Shown: positions 17,708-28,512, numbered from the stretch's first letter. The stretch is DNA of 64,000 nucleotides from CAVVEC01 sp963770485 (GCA_963770485.1 CAVYPX010000009.1:806001-870000); one strand, 5' to 3'. A program made the numbers and translations. The notes: a model not told the origin generated them from the letters alone.

Positions 17708-18061
17708 GTGCGATCCCATTCACTTGCGTCGGGGCTGCTCTTCTTACTGCTCGCATTCGCACCATGGCGGCTGTGCTTCGGTCAGACGCCCCGCCAGATT
17801 CCCCTTCCGCCGCTGCATCAGCCGCCCTCTTCCGAGGATGACGAACGCGCCAAGCTTGAAAAAGAGATGGCCAAGAAGGCGAACCAGGAGCGCCAGGCGC
17901 AGCTCAGGCGGGATACGAACGACCTGCTCAAACTGGCCACCGAACTGAAGCTGTCTGTGGATAAATCCAATGAGAACATTCTCTCCCTGGATGTGATCAA
18001 GAAAGCCGATGAGATCGAAAGGCTCGCGCACAGTGTGAAAGACAAAATGAAAGCGAATTGA
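17708..18061 (+). CDS. Exported hypothetical protein with coiled-coil
   Basis: 117 residues from GTG 17708, placed five bases after GAGG; GTG 17702 is too close to the Shine-Dalgarno. A signal peptide (SHSLASGLLFLLLAFAP, cleavage near CFGQ) is followed by a Pro-rich linker, then a charged helical stretch (KLEKEMAKKANQERQAQLRR) and a C-terminal segment DVIKKADEIERLAHSVKDKM that looks like a coiled coil. No family or function is recognised. Confidence 0.7.
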   Translation: MRSHSLASGLLFLLLAFAPWRLCFGQTPRQIPLPPLHQPPSSEDDERAKLEKEMAKKANQERQAQLRRDTNDLLKLATELKLSVDKSNENILSLDVIKKADEIERLAHSVKDKMKAN

Positions 18062-18145
18062 CCTTCCCCCGCGTGGACCCGCCGCCGAACCCGTAGTCCA
18101 CTGTCAAAGACTGCAGACTTTGCGACTTGCGTTCCCCGCGATACA

Positions 18146-18164
18146 ATTGCAACTGAATTTCAAT
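18146..18164. promoter_or_regulatory. Nur/Fur-like operator 1 before the Fur-family gene
   Basis: ATTGCAACTGAATTTCAAT, an imperfect inverted repeat (TTGCAA-N5-TTTCAA). It overlaps a TACAAT -10 (18142-18147), consistent with autoregulation. Confidence 0.55.
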
Positions 18165-18177
18165 AACTAAGACTTGT

Positions 18178-18636
18178 ATGCCCTTACCTCAGACCGAAGC
18201 TCCGGGACGGTTGCAGGCTGAACTCATGTCGCGCGGCCTGCGTATGACCCATCAGCGCCGCACCATCCTCAGTGTGGTGGAAACCGCCAAACAGCATCTC
18301 GATGCCAGCCAGATTCTGCGCCGGGCACGCAAACTTGATCCCCGGATTGACCGGGTCACTGTCTACCGTACCCTCAACCTGCTCAAGCGCCACGGGCTGG
18401 TGGATGAACTCGACCTGATGCACATGCAGGGCGAGAAACATTATTACGAGCGTCGCCCACAACGGGACCACATTCACATGGCCTGCCTGCGCTGCGGCAG
18501 GATTATGGAATTTGAAAGCGATCTTTTCGACCGTCTGAAAGGGCAGATCCAGCGCGATTGCCGCTTCCACATCGTCGTCAGCCGCCTCGAAGTAGGGGGC
18601 TACTGCGCCCAGTGCCGCACTTCTTCCCCGGATTGA
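18178..18636 (+). CDS. Fur-family metal-responsive repressor
   Basis: 152 residues. A winged-helix DNA-binding domain (LMSRGLRMTHQRRTIL; VTVYRTLNLLKRHGLV) is followed by a dimerisation domain. Two CxxC pairs (CLRCG and CAQC) would hold the structural zinc. The regulatory metal site is suggested by the HIH in RDHIHMACLRC, plus the His in KQHLDASQIL. Sites of the form TTGCAA-N5-TTGCAA resemble the Streptomyces Nur box; whether this regulator senses nickel, iron or another signal is inference only. It may repress itself and the next two genes. Confidence 0.9.
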   Translation: MPLPQTEAPGRLQAELMSRGLRMTHQRRTILSVVETAKQHLDASQILRRARKLDPRIDRVTVYRTLNLLKRHGLVDELDLMHMQGEKHYYERRPQRDHIHMACLRCGRIMEFESDLFDRLKGQIQRDCRFHIVVSRLEVGGYCAQCRTSSPD

Positions 18637-18648
18637 ACGTCTCGGCGA

Positions 18649-18667
18649 GTTGCAACTGGTTGCAACA
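18649..18667. promoter_or_regulatory. Nur/Fur-like operator 2
   Basis: GTTGCAACTGGTTGCAACA, TTGCAA-N4-TTGCAA. It lies 30 bases upstream of the -35 of the next gene. The spacing is one base shorter than in sites 1 and 3. Confidence 0.5.
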
Positions 18668-18696
18668 ATCCTGATACAGAAAATTGAGCCCTTGCC

Positions 18697-18726
18697 TTGA
18701 CGAGAAGACATTCAAATCTCTAGTAT
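18697..18726 (+). promoter_or_regulatory. Promoter of the beta-barrel/cytochrome pair
   Basis: TTGACG (18697-18702), 18-bp spacer, TAGTAT (18721-18726). Operators 2 and 3 flank it. Confidence 0.55.
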
Positions 18727-18743
18727 GAAGTGCGAATCTTATA

Positions 18744-18758
18744 TGCAACTCAGTTGCA
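18744..18758. promoter_or_regulatory. Nur/Fur-like operator 3 (perfect 7-1-7)
   Basis: TGCAACT-C-AGTTGCA is a perfect 7-1-7 inverted repeat just after the predicted transcription start and 12 bases before ATG 18771. Confidence 0.6.
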
Positions 18759-18770
18759 ACTAGATCATAT

Positions 18771-19643
18771 ATGAAAGAGCAGACTGTTTTCTGCATATTG
18801 TTATTCTTCGCGGTCCTAGCCCGTGCCACTGCGCAGGAGGACCCTTATTTCGTTACCTACACCCACCATATGGAAGAGCCGGGCAATTTGGAGATTGAGG
18901 CCTCGAGCACGACGGACCTTCCCCGTTCTGGCCAGAGATTCTATTTTGCACCTTACACGGAGTTCGAATACGGGGTGACTGCGCGCTGGACAACCGAACT
19001 TTATCTCGAAGGTCAGTCCACCTGGGATGACAGTACGATCTTCACTGGTTGGCGAATTGAAAACCGGTTCAAACCCCTCAAGCGCGAGCACCGGATCAAT
19101 CCGGTCCTGTATCTGGAGTACGAAGACATCAATGAGGCCGACCGGATTCAGAAGGAAGTTGAGGGCGGAGCACCGGACGTCAGCTCTTCTAATTCGCTGC
19201 TCCGTCAGATCAAAGACCGTGAATTGGAATCGAAACTGATTCTTTCGAGCGATGTCCACGATTGGAACCTGGCCGGCAATTTCATCGTGGCGAAAAATCT
19301 TTCGCGAAATGAAGGTTTCGAATTCGGATATGCTCTTGGATTTTCGCGGCCGCTGGCAACGCTGGCGTCTGGCTCGAATTGCCGCTTTTGCCGCGAAAAT
19401 TTTTCCGCTGGTATGGAATTTTATGGTGGTTTAGGCAGCACTCTCGGCTTCGGATTGAACGACACGGCACACTATGCGGCGCCGGTGATGGCGTGGATGA
19501 TCAGCGACAACGCCACCCTCCGTTTCTCTCCTGGGTTCGGACTGACTCACGAAAGCAATCCCGTACTTTTGAGATTCGGTTACAGCTACGAGATCCAGGG
19601 AATCGGCAGCAAACTGTCACGGCTCTTCGGAGGAAAGCCATGA
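18771..19643 (+). CDS. Putative outer-membrane beta-barrel protein
   Basis: 290 residues with a signal peptide ending near RATAQ. The mature part alternates aromatic and polar residues in beta-hairpin-like segments (FAPYTEFEYGVTARWTTELY; FRFGYSYEI-like end) and is rich in Tyr/Phe, as in outer-membrane barrels. A CRFC pair is unusual. It overlaps the following cytochrome gene by four bases. No specific family was recognised. The Fur-type sites around it suggest metal-dependent expression. Confidence 0.75.
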   Translation: MKEQTVFCILLFFAVLARATAQEDPYFVTYTHHMEEPGNLEIEASSTTDLPRSGQRFYFAPYTEFEYGVTARWTTELYLEGQSTWDDSTIFTGWRIENRFKPLKREHRINPVLYLEYEDINEADRIQKEVEGGAPDVSSSNSLLRQIKDRELESKLILSSDVHDWNLAGNFIVAKNLSRNEGFEFGYALGFSRPLATLASGSNCRFCRENFSAGMEFYGGLGSTLGFGLNDTAHYAAPVMAWMISDNATLRFSPGFGLTHESNPVLLRFGYSYEIQGIGSKLSRLFGGKP

Positions 19644-20047
19644 GGCGCCGGAGAATTGTGGCAGTCGCTTTGGCATTACTGCTGTGGCGTGCAGCGGTGG
19701 GGCAGAACACGAATTACCAACCGGATGCAAGCTGGCGTGCGCCAGTGGAGGCGGCTTCCCGAACCAATTCGCTCGCCAATCGGCCCCAAGCCGCAGCCGG
19801 AGGCAGAAAGCTCTTCCTGCGGGACTGCGAGGAGTGTCACAACCAGGATGGCAGCGGTATCGTCAAGAAGCATTCCGCCGACTTGCAGCTTCTCGTGGTG
19901 CAGCAGCAGAGCGACGGAACGCTGTTCTGGAAAATCACCAATGGGAACCCGGATCGAGGTATGCCATCGTTCAGCAAGCTGCCGGAATTAGAACGCTGGC
20001 AACTGGTGCTCTTTCTTCGGACGCTAAAACCGGCGGCGAAGCCCTAA
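19640..20047 (+). CDS. Periplasmic c-type cytochrome
   Basis: 135 residues from ATG 19640, with GGAGGAAA upstream and an ATGA overlap with the barrel gene. A signal peptide (about 20 residues, to VGQ) precedes a mono-heme cytochrome c domain. CEECH is the heme-binding motif, and GMPSFSKLP carries the likely distal Met ligand. The C-terminal helix (LERWQLVLFLRTL) is typical. An electron carrier in the periplasm is likely; the partner enzyme is not seen. Confidence 0.9.
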   Translation: MRRRRIVAVALALLLWRAAVGQNTNYQPDASWRAPVEAASRTNSLANRPQAAAGGRKLFLRDCEECHNQDGSGIVKKHSADLQLLVVQQQSDGTLFWKITNGNPDRGMPSFSKLPELERWQLVLFLRTLKPAAKP

Positions 20048-20106
20048 TGCTACCCTGCGCCGAAAGGCTATCAAAATAGCGCCACCGTCCCCGGCGGCTG
20101 TCTGGC

Positions 20107-20142
20107 GGGCGTCTCGACCGCCAAGCCGAGGGCGAGACGCCC
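20107..20142. terminator. Hairpin between convergent genes
   Basis: GGGCGTCTCG pairs perfectly with CGAGACGCCC around a 16-base loop. No T-run is next to it, so it may be a repeat element or a Rho-type signal rather than an intrinsic terminator. Confidence 0.35.
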
Positions 20143-20200
20143 TCGCGACAGTCAGCAAGGATGCCGGCGCTGCAAGGATGGCAACAGGGCCATCACTTGC

Positions 20201-22717
<2,517 letters not shown>

Positions 22718-23063
22718 AAAAATCCTCCACTAATTCAGATTATTTAGGATAGCCACGAGTTCAGGCACCTCACCCGGCGCACCTTTACCCGGACGCCTCG
22801 ACTGCCGGGCGCCAGGAGCGTATGGCCGGAGTTCCGAACACGCTTCCACTGCAAGACTTGAACAGGAATGCTGAGCTTGGCCGCGTCGGATGTTCACTGT
22901 GCCGTGCATAACCGCAACTACGAGCACAATCGTCTGCGCCAAACCGTCCGCCGGCAGGGAGTGAACCTCCCAGGGTTGACGGCGCAAGACCAGTTTTTAT
23001 AGCACGTTAGAGGCAGCAGGTCAAACTTCGACTGGACCAAAACGGGAATCGCGCTGGGGAACC
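22718..23063. other. Intergenic, no gene supported
   Basis: The 346 bases between hppA and vapC hold no supported gene; short ORFs on both strands look random. No terminator was found. Confidence 0.4.
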
Positions 23064-23480
23064 CTAAACACCTGCGAACGGCTTCAGCCGCAAGACCCGG
23101 GCATACCGCTCAAAGTCTCGGTCCGTCGTGAACACCTGCCAGCCACGCCGGTGCGCCACCGCGCAGATCAGGAAGTCAAGGGCCGATCCCGCAACTCCCC
23201 GGGTGCGGCACTGGTTGTGCATTTGGGCTGCTTCTTCATAGTCGCGAACTTCAAGTTTCGGCTCCTCGAACGCACGCAAATAGTCGCGCAGTTTCTCGAA
23301 TGGTTCCGCTTCGCGAATGCCGGAGAGCAACTCCTGCCGGATCGCTCCCATGATCTGCGCCCGCCCCTCCCGGATCAACTCTGCCAGCGCTCGGGTCAGC
23401 GCCTGCTCGCGCCGATTCAAGTCACCCGGCTTGCGCCACAGCGCCAGCGACCAAACTGGTGTATCCACAAGCACGGTCAT
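23064..23480 (-). CDS. vapC: VapC-type PIN-domain ribonuclease toxin
   Basis: 138 residues. The PIN fold has the acidic residues of the Mg-dependent RNase site: Asp in LVDTPVW, Glu in GAIRQELLSG, Asp in SALDFLICAVA and Asp in FTTDRDFER. VapC toxins cut tRNA or rRNA. A normal VapB gene is absent: only a 26-codon antitoxin-like tail (23477-23557) precedes it, overlapping the toxin start as ATGA. The gene may be an orphan or silenced. Confidence 0.88.
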   Translation of the reverse strand: MTVLVDTPVWSLALWRKPGDLNRREQALTRALAELIREGRAQIMGAIRQELLSGIREAEPFEKLRDYLRAFEEPKLEVRDYEEAAQMHNQCRTRGVAGSALDFLICAVAHRRGWQVFTTDRDFERYARVLRLKPFAGV

Positions 23481-23557
23481 GATTTTCGTTTGCGCCGCTC
23501 CGCTTTGTAGTCGTAGGCGGGGTCAAATTCGAACGTGCCAAACGCGTCCAGGATGAG
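23477..23557 (-). pseudogene. Antitoxin VapB C-terminal remnant
   Basis: The frame reads LILDAFGTFEFDPAYDYKAE and a basic end, stop TGA 23479-23477. FGTFEFDPAYDYK is typical of a VapB C terminus, the toxin-binding tail. No start codon is present, and the preceding in-frame TGA is the stop of the M20 peptidase gene. The DNA-binding N terminus of the antitoxin is missing, so the gene seems truncated by recombination. Confidence 0.6.
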
Positions 23558-24553
23558 TCACACTAGCAGCCGCTTTGCGATTGCACAATACAGGTCCACC
23601 GCCTCGCTCAACTGCCTTTTTTCGATGTGCTCCGACTCGGTGTGGGCCACGTGAATCGATCCTGGACCGACCAGTATGGGCTGGCCCCAGTTGTTGAGCC
23701 ATGGAACATCGGTGGTGAAAGCCGCGACCATGGTGGGCAGACCGTCCAGCGTTCGCAGGCGGACAAACGGAATTTCCAGAGTGAACTCGACCTTGGCCAA
23801 GTCCCCTACCGTCTCGACAATCTGCTTTCGCAGCTGTTCCGACGGTCCGACCAGACGATAAAGCAGTTGTGCCCGCGCATGGTCTGGAATGATATTGGGG
23901 GCTCGCCCGCCTTCGATCACACCGATGTTGAGCGTGCATTGGCCAACATCTTCTGCGGCAGGGAGTTTCAGGGCACGCAATCGGTTCAACGCCTCCAGCA
24001 GCTTGTCAATCGCGGATTCGCCCAGCTCTGGATACGCCGAGTGTGCCATGCGTCCTCGAGCAGTGACCTCGACCCGCAGAGTTCCCTTGGACGCGACGGC
24101 AATCCGGTTCTCAGTCGGCTCGCCGTTGACCAGAAACTTGCAACCGGGAGACTGCTGATTCGCCACTTTGGCACCGAGACTGTCCTTTTCTTCGCCCACG
24201 AGAAAAAGCAATCCCGCATAGACGCCATCTTGCCGCAGTCGCTCAGCTGCCGCGACCTGGGCGGCGATAATTCCTTTGGCATCACACGAGCCTCGGCCGT
24301 AAATGCGAGCGTCGTCTTCCGAAGATGCAATGAACGGCGGGACCGTATCCATGTGAGTGGAGAACACGATGGCAGGCCGCGGCTGTTGCGGCGAAGTCGC
24401 GTACACATTACGGCGCTCGCCGTCGACGGCGATCTTCTCAGCTTGATATCCCAGCCGGCAAAGTTCGCGGTGCAGGAAATCGCCCACCCGGCCTTCATTG
24501 CCGGTGATCGATTCAATGTCCACGAGTTGGCGCGTGAGAACGGCGACATCCAT
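23558..24553 (-). CDS. M20-family metallopeptidase (ArgE/DapE/CPG2-like)
   Basis: 331 residues. Zn ligands of the di-metal site are visible: His in STHMDTVPP, bridging Asp in GRGSCDAKG, catalytic Glu in GEEKDS, Glu in NGEPTEN and His in HTESEHI near the end. The lid domain (ARGRMAHSAYPE) is present. Typical substrates are N-acyl amino acids or succinyl-diaminopimelate. The substrate here cannot be fixed, and it is shorter than usual DapE (about 375). Confidence 0.88.
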   Translation of the reverse strand: MDVAVLTRQLVDIESITGNEGRVGDFLHRELCRLGYQAEKIAVDGERRNVYATSPQQPRPAIVFSTHMDTVPPFIASSEDDARIYGRGSCDAKGIIAAQVAAAERLRQDGVYAGLLFLVGEEKDSLGAKVANQQSPGCKFLVNGEPTENRIAVASKGTLRVEVTARGRMAHSAYPELGESAIDKLLEALNRLRALKLPAAEDVGQCTLNIGVIEGGRAPNIIPDHARAQLLYRLVGPSEQLRKQIVETVGDLAKVEFTLEIPFVRLRTLDGLPTMVAAFTTDVPWLNNWGQPILVGPGSIHVAHTESEHIEKRQLSEAVDLYCAIAKRLLV

Positions 24554-24682
24554 GCTTGGTAAGGATAGCGTACCCTTGCCCTTCCGAGCATCAATGGCGC
24601 TTGGATTCGGGGATGGTTTCGACTTTGCTCAGGGCAAGCTCTCGCCCGTCCATGCGCGTTCTGCTAATTTGGATCGAAGCCG

Positions 24683-25342
24683 ATGATTTCGCAAAACTCC
24701 ACCATCCATTCTCTTTTTCTCGACAGCCCTGCTGGGAGGCTGGAAGCTCTGCTCAACACAGGCGCGGAATCGGCCACTCATGCCGCCGTGGTTTGCCATC
24801 CCCATCCGCTTTACGAGGGAAATCTTCATAACAAAGTAGTCTTCCACACCATGAAAGCACTGAACGCCTTCGGATTCCCCGTGCTGCGCTTCAATTTTCG
24901 CGGCGCAGGATTGAGCCAGGGAGAGCACGACAACGGCATCGGTGAAGTGGACGACGTTCGCGCCGCGCTCGACTGGCTGGATCGGGAGTTTCACCGGCCT
25001 CTGATTTTGGCGGGATTTTCGTTCGGCGCTGCGATCGGATTGCGCGCGGCGTGCCCGGATTCGCGCGTACACGACGTGATCGGAGTAGGCCTTCCCGTCG
25101 CTGCGGTGGACGATCGCGCCTACAACTTCGATTTTCTCCAAAGCTGTGCCAAACCGAAGCTCTTCATGAGCGGCGCACGCGACCAGTTCGGCCCGCGCGC
25201 AAAATTGGAGAAGCTCGTGGAATCGCTTCCTGAACCGAAGAAGCTTGTTCTCATCGAGGGCGCAGATCACTTCTTTGAAGGCCGTTTACGCGAGTTGCGC
25301 GAGACAATTGAGAAGTGGGTGAAGGAAGTGGTGATGGCGTAA
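24683..25342 (+). CDS. Alpha/beta-hydrolase
   Basis: 219 residues of the YtxM/dienelactone-hydrolase-like type. CHPHPLYEGN gives the oxyanion part, GFSFGAAIGL holds the nucleophile Ser, and ADHFF near the C terminus carries the His. The acid Asp is in SGARDQFG. Proteins of this kind are serine esterases of unknown natural substrate. ATG 24683 is closely preceded by GATCGAAGCC; no strong Shine-Dalgarno. Confidence 0.85.
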   Translation: MISQNSTIHSLFLDSPAGRLEALLNTGAESATHAAVVCHPHPLYEGNLHNKVVFHTMKALNAFGFPVLRFNFRGAGLSQGEHDNGIGEVDDVRAALDWLDREFHRPLILAGFSFGAAIGLRAACPDSRVHDVIGVGLPVAAVDDRAYNFDFLQSCAKPKLFMSGARDQFGPRAKLEKLVESLPEPKKLVLIEGADHFFEGRLRELRETIEKWVKEVVMA

Positions 25343-25353
25343 TCCGTTGAGCT

Positions 25354-25450
25354 GTGTTTTTGCGTTCTTCGCGCAGCCTTTGCGTCCTTTGCGGTTAAGA
25401 GCTTTTCACCGCAAAGCTCGCGAAAGGAATCGCAAAGGTCGCGAAGAGCC
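25354..25450. repeat. Intergenic repeat family 3 (TTTGCGG type), copy 1
   Basis: CTTTGCGTCCTTTGCGGTTA with a facing CACCGCAAAG. It resembles 49112-49200 in its TTTGCGG core. Confidence 0.4.
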
Positions 25451-25455
25451 ACATG

Positions 25456-25490
25456 CTAGCTACTAGCTGCCAGCTGCCAGCTGCCAGCTT
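25456..25490. repeat. Heptamer tandem repeat abutting a -10 box
   Basis: Five 7-bp units: CTAGCTA, CTAGCTG, CCAGCTG, CCAGCTG, CCAGCTT. The array ends two bases before TATAAT (25492-25497), so it fills the -35 and spacer region of the next gene. Change in unit number would alter the promoter. Confidence 0.65.
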
Positions 25491-25491
25491 C

Positions 25492-25497
25492 TATAAT
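25492..25497 (+). promoter_or_regulatory. -10 box of leaderless glycerate kinase mRNA
   Basis: TATAAT is seven bases before ATG 25505 and no Shine-Dalgarno is present, so the mRNA likely starts at or near the start codon. Confidence 0.55.
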
Positions 25498-25504
25498 CCT
25501 CCCC

Positions 25505-26836
25505 ATGTCTTCATCTGCAGCCGACCGCGAAAAGCGTGCTATCGAGATGCGTGTGACGGCGCGGCACCTTTTCGAGCATGCACTCACGGAATCGAGCATC
25601 GAGCGGGCTTTTCAGCGGCAGGTGGTTTGTGAACGCGGCGTGTTGCGGGTGTGCGAGGATCTCTACGATCTCCACTCTTACAGCCGGGTGTTTGTGGTTT
25701 CGATTGGCAAGGCCGCGCACACGCTGGTGAACGCGCTAGAAATGCAGGCGGGAGATCGCTTCGAGGGGATTGTCGCCAGTTCCGTCGAGCCAGGTTCACA
25801 AGTTCGAGGGTTCCGCTATTTTCATGGCGGGCATCCCACGCCCAACGCCGAATCAGTCCGCGCGGCCGAGGCGATGCTAAAGTCGTTGAACGCGCAGACT
25901 GCATCGTCGCTGGTGATTTTTCTGCTCAGTGGCGGCGGGTCGTCTATCGCCGAGAGGCCCATCGACGACGAAATCTCGCTCGACGATCTGATTGCTATCT
26001 ACAAGGCGCTCGTGCTCTCCGGGGCTCCCATCGCGGAGATCAATGCGATTCGCAAGCATTTGTCCGCGATCAAGGGCGGGAGGCTGGCTTTGGCGGCGGC
26101 TCCGGCACAGCAGGTTTCAATCTTGGTGTCAGACGTTCCGGATAACACGCCTGATGCGCTGGCCTCTGGTCCGACCATGCCCGATTCCACGACGGTGGGG
26201 GACTGTTACGCCATCGCCTCAAAATATCGTTTACTGGAACAGTTTCCGGCGTCCGTACGTGAGTTGTTTGAGCGTCATGCCTTGGAGGAGACTCCCAAGT
26301 CCGATGATCCGGCATTCCATCGCAGCCGCTGGTGGACGGTTCTGTCGAACGCGTCTTTGCTCGAGGCCAGCAAGGTCGAAGCCGGGCGCCACGGCTTCAC
26401 CGTGGAAGTGGATAACAGTTGCGACGACTGGGATTACATGCGCGCTGCCGACTATCTTCTAGGCCGCCTGCGCGCCTTGCGAGAGAAATCTGAGCGCGTT
26501 TGCTTGCTCTCCGGCGGCGAAGTCACGGTGAAAGTCACCAACGGCGGAATCGGCGGGCGCAATCAGCAGTTCGCCCTCGCCTGCGCGCAGAAGATTGCGG
26601 GCGAAAACATCACAGTGCTAAGCGTCGGCACTGACGGAATTGATGGGAACAGCTCCGCGGCGGGCGCGATCGTGGACGGCACCACTCTCTCGCGCGCTAA
26701 AGCGCGTGGTCTCGATCCGCAAACTCACTTGGCAGGCTTCAACGCTTATCCGTTTTTCGACGCGCTCGGGGATTTGATTGTGACAGGGCCTACGGGAAAT
26801 AATCTGCGGGACTTGCGAATCCTGCTGGCGTATTGA
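25505..26836 (+). CDS. Glycerate 2-kinase/hydroxypyruvate reductase family protein (GckA/TtuD, MOFRL)
   Basis: 443 residues. An N-terminal GckA-like domain (SIGKAAHTLVNAL; FLLSGGGSSIAE; LSAIKGGRLA; VSDVPDNTPDALASGPTMPD) is followed by a C-terminal MOFRL domain (SGGEVTVKV; GGRNQQFALA; GTDGIDGNS-AAGAIVDG). The family phosphorylates glycerate to 2-phosphoglycerate, and the old reductase name is mis-assigned. It probably feeds glyoxylate/serine carbon into glycolysis. It lies downstream of a heptamer array. Confidence 0.93.
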   Translation: MSSSAADREKRAIEMRVTARHLFEHALTESSIERAFQRQVVCERGVLRVCEDLYDLHSYSRVFVVSIGKAAHTLVNALEMQAGDRFEGIVASSVEPGSQVRGFRYFHGGHPTPNAESVRAAEAMLKSLNAQTASSLVIFLLSGGGSSIAERPIDDEISLDDLIAIYKALVLSGAPIAEINAIRKHLSAIKGGRLALAAAPAQQVSILVSDVPDNTPDALASGPTMPDSTTVGDCYAIASKYRLLEQFPASVRELFERHALEETPKSDDPAFHRSRWWTVLSNASLLEASKVEAGRHGFTVEVDNSCDDWDYMRAADYLLGRLRALREKSERVCLLSGGEVTVKVTNGGIGGRNQQFALACAQKIAGENITVLSVGTDGIDGNSSAAGAIVDGTTLSRAKARGLDPQTHLAGFNAYPFFDALGDLIVTGPTGNNLRDLRILLAY

Positions 26837-26900
26837 GCCGACCTAGGAAAGCGGCAGAAGTCATTTCTAATCTCACAAACAACACGGCTAGGGGTCGAGT

Positions 26901-28343
26901 TCAGTATCTAAGGATCACACGGAATGGCACGTTGCTGATCAGCTTGCCACGGGGCGTGGTCACGATGACGTAGCCCGTGGTTGCCCCTGCGGGGACTGTG
27001 GCCGTCAAGAATGTACCGGTTTTATTGACGGTAAAGTGTGCCGGGGTTCCGTTGAAGGAAACTTTACTTGTGCCCGTGAGGCGTTGACCGAGAATCTCCG
27101 CGGTCTGCCCAACCTCGGCGGCCCTCTGCACGAAAGTCACGAATGGGCCCAGACCCGTGGACAGGCTGAAGACCGTGCCCGCGCCGCTGGTTCCGCCCCC
27201 GGTGGTGACGCCATAGAAGGTTCCGTTGGTGGCTTGCAGCAGGCCGGCCTGAGGTACAGCGCCGTCCGTGCAGTTCGACTGGGAGCAGAAGGTGTAAAGG
27301 GTCTTCAGCCCGCCCTTCCGGAACAGCTTGAAGACCGTGCCGCAGCCATAGTCGCCGCAAGTGGTGCGGTCTCCGGACTCTGCTGTGGTCCCGTAGAAGT
27401 TTCCGTCGGTGGCTTGCACCACTCCGAAGAGAGGGAGAGAGCCGTCAGTGCAGTTAGCCTGTGAGCAGAAGTTGTAAAGCGTGGTCAGTGCGGCATCTGG
27501 AGGCGGGGTCATCTTGAAGACCGTGCCACAGCCATAGGCGCAGCTGTTGTTGGCTCCGCCCTGCTGCGTTGTGCCGTAGAAGTTCCCGTCAGTGGCTTGG
27601 ACCAGTGGACCGGAAGGGGTTGCGCCGTCGGTGAGGTCAAAACTGTGCAGGACGGTGATCTTGCCGCGGGTGGTCATTTCGAAAACCGTGCCGTAGCCAT
27701 AGGCCCCCCCTGATCCTGTCACCCCATACAACTTACCGTTATTGGCTTGGATCAGCGGACCTGAGCTGGCGCCGTCGTTGAAGGTGTGTCGCGTGATGAA
27801 CTTATCGGTGGAGGTGAACTCGAAGACGGTGCCTGGATTTCCCACCGCGGCCGCGGCCGGAGTTGTCCCATAAAAATTACTGCTGCTGGCTTGAACCAGC
27901 CCGAAGAGCGGAAAGACGCCGTCAGAGCAGTTCTGCTGGGCGCAGAAACTATAGAGCGGTTTTAGCGCACCGTTGGGGGTGATTTTGAAAATCGTGCCCC
28001 AGCTGTTGGCGCCTCCCTGGGCGGTGGTTCCGTAAAACCATCCGTCGGTGGCCAGAACCAAGCCCGCGTATGGCTGGTCCAGCCCGACGTCTGCCAGCGT
28101 GGTCAGCTTGCCCCCGGCGGTGACCTTGAATACTGTGCCGGGAACGTTGCCGCCCCCGCCTCTGGTTGTCCCATAGAAGTTTCGGTCGCGGCCCTGAACC
28201 AGTGGCGCGTACATTGGGTTTACACCGTCGCTCCCATCGAAACTCACCAGACTCTTGAAGGTCTGCGCAGGCGCGGCCATGACGCTCGCGGCAAGAATCA
28301 GGAAGCTAGTGAGGATTGTCCGCCAGCAGCTGGGTTTGCCCAC
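26901..28343 (-). CDS. Secreted GloVer-type repeat protein
   Basis: 480 residues from GTG 28343, which has GGAGG upstream. A signal peptide (ILTSFLILAASVMAAPAQ) is followed by around ten copies of a 40-residue repeat with the core DGNFYGTT...GTVFK (TIGR03803 type, beta-propeller-like). A short C-terminal Ig-like segment (VPAGATTGYVIVTTPRGKL) follows. Such proteins are common and highly expanded in Acidobacteriota and Verrucomicrobia; the function is unknown. The frame stays open up to 28460, but that part lacks a signal sequence. Confidence 0.85.
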   Translation of the reverse strand: MGKPSCWRTILTSFLILAASVMAAPAQTFKSLVSFDGSDGVNPMYAPLVQGRDRNFYGTTRGGGGNVPGTVFKVTAGGKLTTLADVGLDQPYAGLVLATDGWFYGTTAQGGANSWGTIFKITPNGALKPLYSFCAQQNCSDGVFPLFGLVQASSSNFYGTTPAAAAVGNPGTVFEFTSTDKFITRHTFNDGASSGPLIQANNGKLYGVTGSGGAYGYGTVFEMTTRGKITVLHSFDLTDGATPSGPLVQATDGNFYGTTQQGGANNSCAYGCGTVFKMTPPPDAALTTLYNFCSQANCTDGSLPLFGVVQATDGNFYGTTAESGDRTTCGDYGCGTVFKLFRKGGLKTLYTFCSQSNCTDGAVPQAGLLQATNGTFYGVTTGGGTSGAGTVFSLSTGLGPFVTFVQRAAEVGQTAEILGQRLTGTSKVSFNGTPAHFTVNKTGTFLTATVPAGATTGYVIVTTPRGKLISNVPFRVILRY

Positions 28344-28512
28344 ATTGCACCTCCGCTCGGCTTTGCGCCGCAACTCGGTCGCCAATTCTACTCCGGCAGT
28401 GTTGGGCTGTAAATGCGGACGAATGGCCCCATTGCATGATCGTTGACGTAAACAGGCCACTTGCGTATTGTCCGCAATATTCCTGGCGGAGTTTGTCCCG
28501 GGTTCTTGGCCA

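Noticed and set aside
22730..22987. Minus-strand ORF of 85 codons upstream of hppA
   Set aside because: No ribosome site or motif; the region looks non-coding.
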